Assembly: GCF_030815975.1 (NCBI RefSeq)
Contig: NZ_JAUSXL010000002.1
Coordinates: forward strand, 2,716,501 to 2,780,500
DNA length: 64,000 nucleotides
From: Variovorax paradoxus
GTDB taxonomy: Bacteria; Pseudomonadota; Gammaproteobacteria; Burkholderiales; Burkholderiaceae_C
Direction: 5' to 3'
Shown: positions 26,598-34,888 of the stretch, in pieces
Numbering within the stretch: the first letter of the stretch is position 1
Layout of the letters: the number at the start of each line of letters is the position of its first letter
Translations under genes and position numbers: made by a program
Notes under the pieces: generated by a model
Told to the model about the DNA's origin: nothing
The model's input: the letters and a program-made list of their open reading frames with translations, nothing else
Databases searched by the model: none

Positions 26598-27656
26598 ATG
26601 ACCTTGCAGATCGGCACCCACACGCTGGAAAACCGCTTGTTCGTTGCGCCCATGGCCGGCGTGACGGACCGGCCGTTCCGCATGCTGTGCCGCGAACTCG
26701 GCGCGGGCTATGCAGTCAGCGAGATGGTCACGTCGCAGAAGGAACTCTGGAACACGCTCAAGACCTCGCGCCGCGCCAACCACGATGGCGAGCCGGGTCC
26801 CATTGCGGTGCAGATTGCCGGCACCGATGCGGCCATGATGGCCGAGGCCGCGGTCTACAACATCGAGCGCGGCGCGCAGATCATCGACATCAACATGGGC
26901 TGCCCGGCCAAGAAGGTCTGCAACAAGTGGGCCGGCTCGGCGCTGATGCGCGACGAGCCGCTGGCGCTTGAAATCGTGCAGGCCGTGGTCGATGCGGCAG
27001 AGCCGTTCAACGTGCCGGTCACGCTCAAGATGCGCACCGGCTGGAGCCAGGAGCACCGCAATGCGGTGAAGCTCGCGCGCGATTTCGAATCGGCCGGCGT
27101 GCAGATGCTCACCGTGCACGGCCGCACCCGCGAGCAAGGCTACAAGGGCAACGCCGAGTACGACACCATTGCCGCCGTGAAGGCCGCGGTGCGCGTGCCG
27201 GTGGTGGCCAACGGCGACATCCGCTCGCCCGAGAAGGCGCGCGACGTGCTCGCGGCCACCGGCGCCGACGCGGTGATGATCGGCCGCGCGGCGCAGGGGC
27301 GGCCGTGGATCTTCCGCGAGATCTCCCATTTCCTCGCAACGGGCACGCACCTTGCACCACCGCTGGTCGCCGAAGTGCGCCGTCTGCTGCTCGACCACCT
27401 GGTGGAGCACTACGCGCTCTACGGCGAGTTCAGCGGCGTGCGCACCGCGCGCAAGCACATCGGCTGGTATGTGCGCACGTTGCCGGACGGTGAAGCTTTC
27501 CGCGCGCGGATGAACACCATCGAGGACTCCGCCGCGCAGCTGAGTGCGGTCGGCGATTATTTCGACGGGCTGGCGGACCGCATGGACCGTATGCCCGTAT
27601 ACCAGGCGGCCGAAGAGCTGTCCGGTGAAGAGGAGGCGGCCTGCGCCGCCGATTGA
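26598..27656 (+). CDS. dusB: tRNA-dihydrouridine synthase B
   Basis: A 352-residue FMN enzyme that reduces specific uridines in the tRNA D-loop. Conserved segments are VAPMAGVTDRPFR, INMGCPAKKVCNK with the catalytic cysteine, TLKMRTGW, TVHGRTREQGY and IGRAAQGRPW. The ATG at 26598 aligns with family starts. It is followed after 19 bases by fis, the dusB-fis arrangement conserved across many proteobacteria. Confidence 0.95.
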   Translation: MTLQIGTHTLENRLFVAPMAGVTDRPFRMLCRELGAGYAVSEMVTSQKELWNTLKTSRRANHDGEPGPIAVQIAGTDAAMMAEAAVYNIERGAQIIDINMGCPAKKVCNKWAGSALMRDEPLALEIVQAVVDAAEPFNVPVTLKMRTGWSQEHRNAVKLARDFESAGVQMLTVHGRTREQGYKGNAEYDTIAAVKAAVRVPVVANGDIRSPEKARDVLAATGADAVMIGRAAQGRPWIFREISHFLATGTHLAPPLVAEVRRLLLDHLVEHYALYGEFSGVRTARKHIGWYVRTLPDGEAFRARMNTIEDSAAQLSAVGDYFDGLADRMDRMPVYQAAEELSGEEEAACAAD

Positions 27657-27675
27657 GAGGAAGAGAAGAAAAAGC

Positions 27676-27912
27676 ATGAGCAAGAAACACATCGAGGACT
27701 GCGTGCGCACCAGTCTGGACAGCTACTTTCGCGATCTGCGCGGCACCGAACCCGACGGCATGTACGAGATGCTCGTGCGCGTGGTCGAGAAGCCCCTGCT
27801 CGACGTCGTGATGACGCGCGCCGAGGGCAACCAGTCGAAGGCTGCGCAATGGCTGGGCCTGAATCGCAACACGCTTCGCAAGAAGCTGGTCGAACACAAA
27901 CTTCTGAAATAA
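27676..27912 (+). CDS. fis: Fis-family DNA-binding protein
   Basis: A 78-residue nucleoid-associated protein. The C-terminal helix-turn-helix is plain: [22 protein letters not shown]. The N-terminal part is shorter than in enteric Fis, as is usual in betaproteobacteria. It bends DNA and tunes rRNA and other growth-phase promoters. The gene lies between dusB and purH, with purH starting 16 bases after its stop. Confidence 0.93.
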   Translation: MSKKHIEDCVRTSLDSYFRDLRGTEPDGMYEMLVRVVEKPLLDVVMTRAEGNQSKAAQWLGLNRNTLRKKLVEHKLLK

Positions 27913-27928
27913 CTACCCGGCATATTCC

Positions 27929-29536
27929 ATGGCCCAGACCGCACTCATCTCCGTCTCCGACAAAACCGGCATCCTCGAATTCGCGCAAGCCTTGCATGCG
28001 CTGGGCATCAAGCTGCTGTCCACCGGCGGCACCGCCAAGCTGTTGGCCGATGCCGGGCTGCCCGTGACCGAAGTGGCCGACCACACCGGCTTTCCTGAAA
28101 TGCTCGACGGCCGCGTGAAGACGCTGCATCCCAAGATCCACGGCGGCCTGCTCGCGCGGCGCGACCTGCCGGCGCATGTGGCAGCCATCAAGGAACACGG
28201 CATCGACACCATCGACCTGCTGGTGGTCAATCTCTATCCCTTCGAAGCCACCGTGGCCAAGGCCGGCTGCACGCTGGAAGACGCGATCGAGAACATCGAC
28301 ATCGGCGGCCCGGCCATGGTGCGCAGCGCGGCCAAGAACTGGAAGGACGTGGGCGTGCTGACCGACGCCTCGCAGTACGCCGTGGCGCTGGCCGAGCTCC
28401 AGGCCGGCGGCAAGCTCAGCGACAAGACCAGGTTCGCGTTCTCGGTGGCCGCGTTCAACCGCATCGCCGACTACGACGGCGCCATCAGTGACTACCTCTC
28501 GGCCATCGACTTCGACGCCAGCATCGGCCAGCCTTCGCCCACGCGCTCGATGTTCCCGGCGCAGAGCAATGGCCGCTTCGTGAAGGTGCAGGACCTGCGC
28601 TACGGCGAGAACCCGCACCAGCAGGCCGCGTTCTACCGCGACCTGTATCCGGCGCCCGGCTCGCTCGTGTCGGCGAAGCAATTGCAGGGCAAGGAACTGA
28701 GCTACAACAACATCGCCGATGCCGACGCCGCATGGGAATGCGTGAAGAGCTTCGACGTGCCCGCCTGCGTGATCGTCAAGCACGCCAACCCCTGCGGCGT
28801 GGCCGTGGGCAAGGACGCGGCCGAAGCCTACGCCAAGGCCTTCAAGACCGACCCGACCTCGGCCTTCGGCGGCATCATCGCCTTCAACCGCCCGGTCGAT
28901 GGCGAGACCGCGCAGGCCATTGCCAAGCAGTTCGTCGAAGTGCTGATGGCGCCGGGCTACACGCCCGAGGCGCTTGCCGTGTTCCAGGCCACCAAGGTCA
29001 AGCAGAACGTGCGCGTGCTCGAAATTGCTTTGCCGCCGGGCGGCCAGACCGACTGGGACAACGGCCGCAACTTCATGGACGTCAAGCGCGTCGGTTCGGG
29101 CCTGTTGATGCAGACCGCCGACAACCACGAGCTCGCGGCCAGCGACCTCAAGGTGGTCACCAAGAAGCAGCCCACGCCCGAGCAGCTGCAGGACCTGCTG
29201 TTCGCGTGGAAGGTCGCCAAGTATGTGAAGAGCAACGCCATCGTGTTCTGCGCCGGCGGCATGACCATGGGCGTGGGCGCGGGCCAGATGAGCCGCCTCG
29301 ACTCGGCGCGCATCGCAAGCATCAAGGCCGAGCACGCGGGCCTGTCGCTCAAGGGCACGGCGGTGGCAAGCGATGCCTTCTTCCCGTTCCGCGACGGGCT
29401 CGACGTGGTGGTCGATGCCGGCGCGAGCAGCGTCATCCAGCCGGGCGGCTCGATGCGCGACCAGGAAGTGATCGATGCCGCCGACGAGCGCGGCGTGGTC
29501 ATGGTGCTCTCGGGCGTGCGCCACTTCCGGCACTGA
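27929..29536 (+). CDS. purH: Bifunctional AICAR formyltransferase / IMP cyclohydrolase
   Basis: A 535-residue enzyme for the last two steps of IMP synthesis. The N-terminal MGS-like cyclohydrolase domain covers about residues 1-145 ([44 protein letters not shown]). The formyltransferase domain follows ([26 protein letters not shown], and FFPFRDGLD near the end). Length and motifs are complete. It may be transcribed with dusB-fis. Confidence 0.96.
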   Translation: MAQTALISVSDKTGILEFAQALHALGIKLLSTGGTAKLLADAGLPVTEVADHTGFPEMLDGRVKTLHPKIHGGLLARRDLPAHVAAIKEHGIDTIDLLVVNLYPFEATVAKAGCTLEDAIENIDIGGPAMVRSAAKNWKDVGVLTDASQYAVALAELQAGGKLSDKTRFAFSVAAFNRIADYDGAISDYLSAIDFDASIGQPSPTRSMFPAQSNGRFVKVQDLRYGENPHQQAAFYRDLYPAPGSLVSAKQLQGKELSYNNIADADAAWECVKSFDVPACVIVKHANPCGVAVGKDAAEAYAKAFKTDPTSAFGGIIAFNRPVDGETAQAIAKQFVEVLMAPGYTPEALAVFQATKVKQNVRVLEIALPPGGQTDWDNGRNFMDVKRVGSGLLMQTADNHELAASDLKVVTKKQPTPEQLQDLLFAWKVAKYVKSNAIVFCAGGMTMGVGAGQMSRLDSARIASIKAEHAGLSLKGTAVASDAFFPFRDGLDVVVDAGASSVIQPGGSMRDQEVIDAADERGVVMVLSGVRHFRH

Positions 29537-29573
29537 GCCTCGCGCCGCTCCTCGGCCAGGGCCGGGCTGTCCG

Positions 29574-30290
29574 CTAGCGTTTCGCTGGCGTGCGCAGTCC
29601 GGCTTTTTTCTTTGCTGGTGGAGCCGTCGTTTCGTTCGCCTGTGCCGCGCCCGCGAGCAGCGACATGAAGAAGTCGAGCGTGCCGGCCATTGTCTTCGCG
29701 GTCGATTGGCGCGACAGGCTCCATTCCGGAAAGTGCCCGTCGACCGCCATGCGCGCGAGGCCGTAGACCAATGCGCGTGCGGCGATCTGCGCATGGGCGG
29801 CATCGGCGCCGCCTGCATTGCCTCCAGTCGCGAAGGCTTCGTCGAACAGCTCGCGCATCCGGGTGCGGATCGTCTCGTTGTCGCTGCGCAGGCTCGGCGA
29901 ACTGTCGTAGTCGATCAGCGCGCGTTCGCTGATCACGCGGAAGTGCGTCGGGTTCGTGCGTGCCCATTCGATATAGGCGTGGCCGATGGCGCCGAAGCGC
30001 ACCAGCGCGGGCGCGTCGGCTACTGCTGCCACGGCCTGCTCCACATGCGCGCGCAGCCGCTGGGTGGCCTGCTCGGCCACCGCCGTCAGCAGCGCGGTCT
30101 TGGTGGCGAAGTGGCGAAACGGCGCACCCGGGGAAACGCCCGCGCGCTTGGCCGCTTCGCGCACGCTGAGCTTGTCGAGGCCGTCGCGTTCGATCAACTC
30201 GACCGCGGCCTGGATCAGGGCTTCGCGCAGATTGCCGTGGTGATAGGCGCCGCGCATTTCGGGCACGGGCGGAGATGAGCGAGTGGTCAT
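29574..30290 (-). CDS. TetR family transcriptional regulator
   Basis: A 238-residue regulator with the helix-turn-helix at about residues 22-70 (REALIQAAVELIERDG, then REAAKRAGVSPGAPFRHFATKTALL) and an alpha-helical C-terminal domain. The C-terminus is basic and Ala/Pro-rich (APPAKKKAGLRTPAKR). It is divergent from a small secreted-protein gene across a gap that holds a pair of 13-base inverted repeats, its likely binding sites. Confidence 0.87.
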   Translation of the reverse strand: MTTRSSPPVPEMRGAYHHGNLREALIQAAVELIERDGLDKLSVREAAKRAGVSPGAPFRHFATKTALLTAVAEQATQRLRAHVEQAVAAVADAPALVRFGAIGHAYIEWARTNPTHFRVISERALIDYDSSPSLRSDNETIRTRMRELFDEAFATGGNAGGADAAHAQIAARALVYGLARMAVDGHFPEWSLSRQSTAKTMAGTLDFFMSLLAGAAQANETTAPPAKKKAGLRTPAKR

Positions 30291-30315
30291 GCGGCGAGAA
30301 AGAGTTGAACCCTCA

Positions 30316-30376
30316 ATGTAATCAATGCTTATTTTGCGCTAGACTGCGCCTGCCTTGATGTATGCATTGATTACAT
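30316..30376. promoter_or_regulatory. Paired inverted 13-mers in a TetR-controlled divergent promoter
   Basis: ATGTAATCAATGC (30316-30328) recurs as its exact complement GCATTGATTACAT (30364-30376), 35 bases apart. The right copy extends into an imperfect dyad GATGTA-n9-TACATC (30357-30377). The first copy lies 26 bases before the TetR gene and the second about 50 bases before the secreted-protein gene. Two operator sites for the adjacent TetR regulator is the simplest reading. Confidence 0.6.
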
Positions 30377-30427
30377 CGAGGCGATCGTCCTGCTTTCTCC
30401 CACCCATCGTTCCCATTGGAGTCTTTC

Positions 30428-30871
30428 ATGCGCATTCGTCCTGCTTTCCTGTTTGCCGCTGCTCTGTGGGTTTGTGCAGCCTCGGCCCAGGAGCCCGCGG
30501 CAACCCTGCAGATCGCCTGGCCACCCGAAGGGGCGGTGATCCCGCTCGGCGGCGATGCGGAGCGCTCCGTCGGCGTCGTGGTGCAGAGCAACTTCAAGCT
30601 GCTGCCGGCCGGGCAGTGCGGCAGCGACACGCGCTGCGGCCACATCCACATGAAGATCGACCCCGAGGGCGACAGCTGCAACTTGCCGGGCCGGCCCTAC
30701 AACAGCATGAACAGCGACTTCGGCGGCGACCTGATCAAGGCGCGCTTCGGTCCGTGTCCGTCGCCGGTGGGAAGCCATGTGGTCGGCGTGCTGCTGGCGG
30801 ATGACCATCACAAGCCGATCCTGGTGAACGGCAAGCCCGTGACGGCGCTGGTGAAGGTCAGCACCCGCTGA
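30428..30871 (+). CDS. Hypothetical secreted protein
   Basis: A 147-residue protein with a signal peptide (residues 1-20, cleaved near ASAQ). The mature part begins QIAWPPEGAVIPLGG and contains four cysteines, two in a short CGSDTRCGHIHMKID loop. The GHIHMKID stretch is reminiscent of DUF4399-type GHHHLLID segments, but I do not assign a family. GGAG lies 6 bases before the ATG at 30428. It is divergent from, and probably repressed by, the TetR gene. Confidence 0.65.
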   Translation: MRIRPAFLFAAALWVCAASAQEPAATLQIAWPPEGAVIPLGGDAERSVGVVVQSNFKLLPAGQCGSDTRCGHIHMKIDPEGDSCNLPGRPYNSMNSDFGGDLIKARFGPCPSPVGSHVVGVLLADDHHKPILVNGKPVTALVKVSTR

Positions 30872-30877
30872 GCGGAA

Positions 30878-30896
30878 GGGGGCCGTTCCCGCCCCC
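30878..30896. terminator. Possible terminator hairpin
   Basis: GGGGGC (30878-30883) pairs with GCCCCC (30891-30896) over a 7-base loop, between the secreted-protein gene and the convergent hemL gene. There is no T-run on either strand, so termination is uncertain. Confidence 0.3.
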
Positions 30897-30905
30897 CACA
30901 GGCGA

Positions 30906-32201
30906 TCAGAGGGATCGGACAGTCCTGAAAACCTGCCGCGCCGCTTCGATGGTCGCGGCAATGTCGTCGTCGCTGTGGGCAGCGCTCACGAAACCGGCCT
31001 CGTAGAGCGCCGGCGCGATGTACACGCCGCGGTCCAGCAGGCCGTGGAACAGCGCGTTGAACTTCGCGTTGTCGGTGGTCATCACGGTGGCGTAGTTCTG
31101 CGGCAGCTCGTTCATCAGGAAGAAGCCGAACATGCCGCCTTCGCTGTCGGCGTTGAAGGGCAGCCCTTCGGCCGCGGCGGCGGCCTTGAGGCCGTCGGCC
31201 AGCGAGCGCGTCTTCCTGCCCAGCGCCTCGTAGAAGCCGGGGCGCGCAATTTCCTTCAGCGTGGCCAGGCCGCAGGCCGTAGCCACCGGGTTGCCCGACA
31301 GCGTGCCAGCCTGGTAGACCGGGCCGAGCGGCGCCAGCTGCTCCATGATGGCGCGCGGACCGCCGAAGGCCGCCAGCGGCATGCCGCCGCCAATGACCTT
31401 GCCAAGCACCGTGAGGTCGGGCGTGATGCCCAGCACGCCCTGCGCGCCGTGCAGGCCGACGCGAAAGCCGGTCATCACTTCGTCGAACACCAGGAGCGCG
31501 CCGTGCTGCGTGCACAGCGCGCGGCAGCGGGCGGCGAAGGCGGGCGTGGCGCGCACGAAGTTCATGTTGCCGGCAATCGCCTCGATCATCAGGCAGGCGA
31601 TGTCGTTGCCGTGCAGCGCGAAGGCTTCTTCGAGCTGCGCGATGTTGTTGTACTCGAGCACCAGCGTGTGCTGCGTGACCTCGGGCGGCACGCCGGCCGA
31701 GGTGGGATGGCCGAAGGTGGCGAGGCCGGAGCCGGCCTTCACCAGCAGCGCGTCGGCATGGCCGTGGTAGCAGCCCTCGAACTTGATGATGTGCTTGCGG
31801 CCGGTGGCGCCGCGCGCCAGGCGCAGCGCGCTCATGGCGGCCTCGGTGCCCGAGCTCACGAGCCGCACCATCTCCATCGACGGGACCAGCGCGAGGATGG
31901 CTTCGGCCAGCTCGATCTCGCGCTCGGTGGGCGCGCCGTAGGAGAAGCCCTCGAGCACGGCCTTCTGCACCGCCTCGACGACGGCCGGATGGCCGTGGCC
32001 CAGGATCATCGGGCCCCAGGAGCCGATGTAGTCGATGTAGCGCTTGTCGTTGGCGTCCCAGAAATAGGCGCCCTCGGCCCGGCGGATGAAGCGCGGCGTG
32101 CCGCCCACGGCCTTGAAGGCGCGCACCGGCGAATTGACGCCGCCGGGAATGACGGCGCGGGCGCGCTCGAAAAGAATGTCGTTTTGATCAGCGGTGGGCA
32201 T
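30906..32201 (-). CDS. hemL: Glutamate-1-semialdehyde 2,1-aminomutase
   Basis: A 431-residue PLP enzyme forming 5-aminolevulinate in the C5 haem pathway. Conserved segments are [19 protein letters not shown] at the start, [27 protein letters not shown] and the PLP-lysine region [16 protein letters not shown]. Length is standard. The start overlaps the thiD stop by one base (TGATG). Confidence 0.96.
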   Translation of the reverse strand: MPTADQNDILFERARAVIPGGVNSPVRAFKAVGGTPRFIRRAEGAYFWDANDKRYIDYIGSWGPMILGHGHPAVVEAVQKAVLEGFSYGAPTEREIELAEAILALVPSMEMVRLVSSGTEAAMSALRLARGATGRKHIIKFEGCYHGHADALLVKAGSGLATFGHPTSAGVPPEVTQHTLVLEYNNIAQLEEAFALHGNDIACLMIEAIAGNMNFVRATPAFAARCRALCTQHGALLVFDEVMTGFRVGLHGAQGVLGITPDLTVLGKVIGGGMPLAAFGGPRAIMEQLAPLGPVYQAGTLSGNPVATACGLATLKEIARPGFYEALGRKTRSLADGLKAAAAAEGLPFNADSEGGMFGFFLMNELPQNYATVMTTDNAKFNALFHGLLDRGVYIAPALYEAGFVSAAHSDDDIAATIEAARQVFRTVRSL

Positions 32202-33166
32202 CAGTGTCGGGTGTCGTGAGGGGGCAGTGCGAAATCGGGGGTCGCGTCGGGGTCTTCATCGTCGTCTTCGTCGTCCTCCGGCTCGGCCCAGAACAGGCGG
32301 TCCGGCAGCACGTGGCCCATGCCGGGGCGGAAACCGGCGTCGAGGCAGCGGTCCATGTAGGCCAGGGCCTCGGTGGTGGCGGCCACCAGGTCGGTGCCGC
32401 TCGCGAGCAGGGCGGCCAGCGCGGCCGACAGGGTGTCGCCCGCGCCGGCGAAGACGGCTTCGAGCCGCTCGTATTTCTCGCTGGCGAGCACCGACTGCGG
32501 GGAGGCCAGCACGTTGTCGATGAACTGGTCGGGCAGCACCATGCCGGTGACCAGCGTGTAGGGCACGCCGAACTCGCCAGCGGCCTTGGCGATGTCGCGC
32601 GCGCCGGGCGGACGCTCGCCGCTCCAGTCGGGAAGCAGCCAGCGCCACAGCGTACTGTGGTTTCCTACCAACACTGTGGCCTGCGGCAGGAGCAGTTCGC
32701 GGAACGCGTCGAGATAGCCCTCGATCAGGTTCTCGTCCCACCAGGAAAGGTTGGGCATGTAGGCCACCAGCGGCACCTCGGGGTAGTCGGAGGCGGTCTC
32801 GGCGATGGTGCTCAGGGCCTCGGGCGTTCCGACGAAGCCCACCTTGATGAGCTGGACCTCCACGTCCTCGAGGATGGCGCGCGCCTGTTCGGCGATGGCC
32901 TCTTCCTCGAAGGCGAAGTGGTCGAATATCTCGGCCGTGTCGCGGGCGTAGGCGCCTGTGACCACCGGCAGCATGTGCGCGCCGACCGAGGCCATGGCCA
33001 GGGCGTCGGCGCCCAGGCCGCCCGCACCGCTCGGATCGCTGGCATTGAAGACCAGCACGCAGGGCGGATTCAGGTCGCGCTCGGCCAGCTCTTCGGCGTC
33101 CGGCGGGGGGTCGTTAAGATTGCCCGGTTTGCGGGCGCTGTCTGCTGGATGTAAGTAAATGGTCAT
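32201..33166 (-). CDS. thiD: Hydroxymethylpyrimidine / phosphomethylpyrimidine kinase
   Basis: A 321-residue ribokinase-fold kinase of thiamine synthesis. The N-terminal [19 protein letters not shown] and the late [18 protein letters not shown] motif are the ThiD signatures. The middle is more divergent than in enteric ThiD and the C-terminus carries an acidic tail ([13 protein letters not shown]). The thiD-hemL pair is common in Burkholderiales. No thiamine riboswitch is visible upstream. A kinase for another hydroxymethyl-pyrimidine-like compound cannot be excluded. Confidence 0.82.
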   Translation of the reverse strand: MTIYLHPADSARKPGNLNDPPPDAEELAERDLNPPCVLVFNASDPSGAGGLGADALAMASVGAHMLPVVTGAYARDTAEIFDHFAFEEEAIAEQARAILEDVEVQLIKVGFVGTPEALSTIAETASDYPEVPLVAYMPNLSWWDENLIEGYLDAFRELLLPQATVLVGNHSTLWRWLLPDWSGERPPGARDIAKAAGEFGVPYTLVTGMVLPDQFIDNVLASPQSVLASEKYERLEAVFAGAGDTLSAALAALLASGTDLVAATTEALAYMDRCLDAGFRPGMGHVLPDRLFWAEPEDDEDDDEDPDATPDFALPPHDTRH

Positions 33167-33277
33167 ACGCCGGGCGAAATCCCTTGGATGGTGGCATGGG
33201 CGCGACGTTTACCGCCTGCCAGTGAGATACGCATAGATACACTCGTTGCATTTAATGAACAAGGACTTTAAGCTCCG

Positions 33278-33448
33278 ATGAATACGAAAACTTGGATGTG
33301 CCTGATTTGTGGGTGGATCTATGACGAAGCGGTTGGTGTGCCGGAAGACGGCATCGCGGCAGGCACGGCCTGGGCCGATGTCCCGATGAACTGGACCTGT
33401 CCTGAGTGCGGTGCGCGCAAGGAAGACTTCGAAATGGTTGAAATCTAA
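33278..33448 (+). CDS. Rubredoxin
   Basis: A 56-residue iron protein. Two CxxC knuckles bind a single iron: C8-LI-C11 ([11 protein letters not shown]) and C41-PE-C44 ([12 protein letters not shown]). Length and spacing are standard for rubredoxin. AAGGA lies about 13 bases before the ATG. It sits immediately upstream of pilG and divergent from thiD, a position I recall as conserved in this order. It is an electron carrier; the partner is unknown. Confidence 0.95.
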   Translation: MNTKTWMCLICGWIYDEAVGVPEDGIAAGTAWADVPMNWTCPECGARKEDFEMVEI

Positions 33449-33528
33449 AAGCATGGCATAGGGCTACGCGATCTGCGCCGATGTACGGCGCGGCGGGCAT
33501 CCAAGTCTCGTCAGCAGGAGTGTGTGCA

Positions 33529-33927
33529 ATGGGGCCGAATGGATCAGGTTACAAGGTGCTTGTCATCGACGACAGCAATACGATCCGGCGCAGCGCCGAA
33601 ATATTTCTGAAGCAGGGCGGGCACGAGGTTCTTCTTGCGGAAGACGGCTTCGACGCGCTCTCCAAGGTTAACGACCACAAGCCGCATCTGATTTTCTGCG
33701 ACATCCTGATGCCGCGCCTGGATGGTTACCAGACCTGCGCCATCATCAAGCGCAACGCTCATTTCTCCAATGTTCCGGTCGTGATGCTTTCGTCGAAGGA
33801 CGGTGTCTTCGACAAGGCCCGCGGCCGCATGGTCGGATCGCAAGACTACCTGACCAAACCTTTCACCAAAGACCAGCTGCTGCAGGCCGTGCAGCAGTTT
33901 GGCATCGTTCAACAGGAAGTGCAGTAA
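33529..33927 (+). CDS. pilG: Type IV pilus response regulator PilG
   Basis: A 132-residue single-domain receiver (CheY-like). The acidic pocket VIDDSNTIRR is at the N-terminus, the phospho-acceptor aspartate lies in FCDILMPRLDGYQ, and the conserved Thr/Lys are in LTKPFTKDQL. It relays phosphate from PilL and promotes pilus extension, classically with PilB and adenylate cyclase. GGAG lies about 10 bases before the ATG at 33529. pilH starts at the very next base after its stop. Confidence 0.92.
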   Translation: MGPNGSGYKVLVIDDSNTIRRSAEIFLKQGGHEVLLAEDGFDALSKVNDHKPHLIFCDILMPRLDGYQTCAIIKRNAHFSNVPVVMLSSKDGVFDKARGRMVGSQDYLTKPFTKDQLLQAVQQFGIVQQEVQ

Positions 33928-34293
33928 ATGCCCATTCGAAAAATCCTCGTCGTCGACGACTCCAAGACGGAACTGGTGTTCCTCACGGACCTGCTCCAGA
34001 AGAACGGCTTTGCCGTCAAGACCGCCGAAAATGCCGAAGACGCCATGCGCCGCCTCGAAGAGGACCAGCCCGACCTGATCCTCATGGACGTCGTCATGCC
34101 CGGCCAGAACGGTTTCCAGCTGACGCGCGCCATTGCCCGCGATCCGCAGTACGCCGCCATCCCGATCATCCTGTGCACGAGCAAGAACCAGGAAACCGAT
34201 CGCGTCTGGGGCATGCGCCAGGGCGCCCGCGACTACATCGTGAAGCCGGTCAACGCGGCCGAGCTGATGTCCAAGATCAGCGCGCTGGCCTGA
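33928..34293 (+). CDS. pilH: Type IV pilus response regulator PilH
   Basis: A 121-residue CheY-like receiver: VVDDSKTELVFL, phospho-site LMDVVMPGQNGFQL, and DYIVKPVNAAEL. PilH is generally regarded as the phosphate sink or retraction-side regulator paired with PilG. It abuts pilG without a gap and is followed by pilI after 19 bases. Confidence 0.92.
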   Translation: MPIRKILVVDDSKTELVFLTDLLQKNGFAVKTAENAEDAMRRLEEDQPDLILMDVVMPGQNGFQLTRAIARDPQYAAIPIILCTSKNQETDRVWGMRQGARDYIVKPVNAAELMSKISALA

Positions 34294-34312
34294 GCCGGAG
34301 CCTGCCGAGTCC

Positions 34313-34846
34313 ATGGCGAATCGCGACGCTCTCCGAGCCTTCCAGTCCCGGCTTGCGAGCCGCCTGCAGGCCGCGCGCACGACCGGCGTTGCCGCCGCGT
34401 GGCTCGCGGTCGAGGCGGGCGAGGGCAGGTACCTCTTTCCACTTGGCCATGCGGGCGAGATATTCCCGTGGACGCCGCCCCAGCCCGTGCCCTACACCCG
34501 ACCCTGGTTCCTGGGCGTTGCCAACCTGCGCGGCGGCCTCTACGGCGTGGTGCACCTGTCGACGTTCGCCTCGGGTGCGCCCGGCGTCGCGGCCGCCACC
34601 GAGGCGGCGCGCATGCAATCGCGGCTCGTTGCCTTCAACGAGTTGCTCGAAGTGAACTGCGCATTGCTGGTCGACCGGCTGGCGGGGTTGCGGGGTGCCG
34701 AGGCCTTCACGGCGTCGGAGCCGCCAGGCGCACAGGCGCCTGCCTGGCTGGGGCACCTCTACACCGATGCGGCGGGCGAGCGCTGGCAGGAAGTCAACCT
34801 GCAGGCGCTTTCGCAGCAGCCCGAATTTTTAAGCATTGGCGCCTAG
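34313..34846 (+). CDS. pilI: CheW-like adaptor PilI
   Basis: A 177-residue CheW-domain protein linking the receptor PilJ to the kinase PilL. The recognisable CheW core is PYTRPWFLGVANLRGGLYGVVHL followed by the N-E-L/V-D strand pattern. Position and size match PilI of the Pil-Chp system. Confidence 0.88.
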   Translation: MANRDALRAFQSRLASRLQAARTTGVAAAWLAVEAGEGRYLFPLGHAGEIFPWTPPQPVPYTRPWFLGVANLRGGLYGVVHLSTFASGAPGVAAATEAARMQSRLVAFNELLEVNCALLVDRLAGLRGAEAFTASEPPGAQAPAWLGHLYTDAAGERWQEVNLQALSQQPEFLSIGA

Positions 34847-34888
34847 TGCTTCCGCACAGCCCAAAGACAACCACCTGAAGGACCGACC

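Noticed and set aside
33100..33280. Thiamine riboswitch ahead of thiD
   Set aside because: No CTGAGA-type conserved core on the minus strand in this gap.
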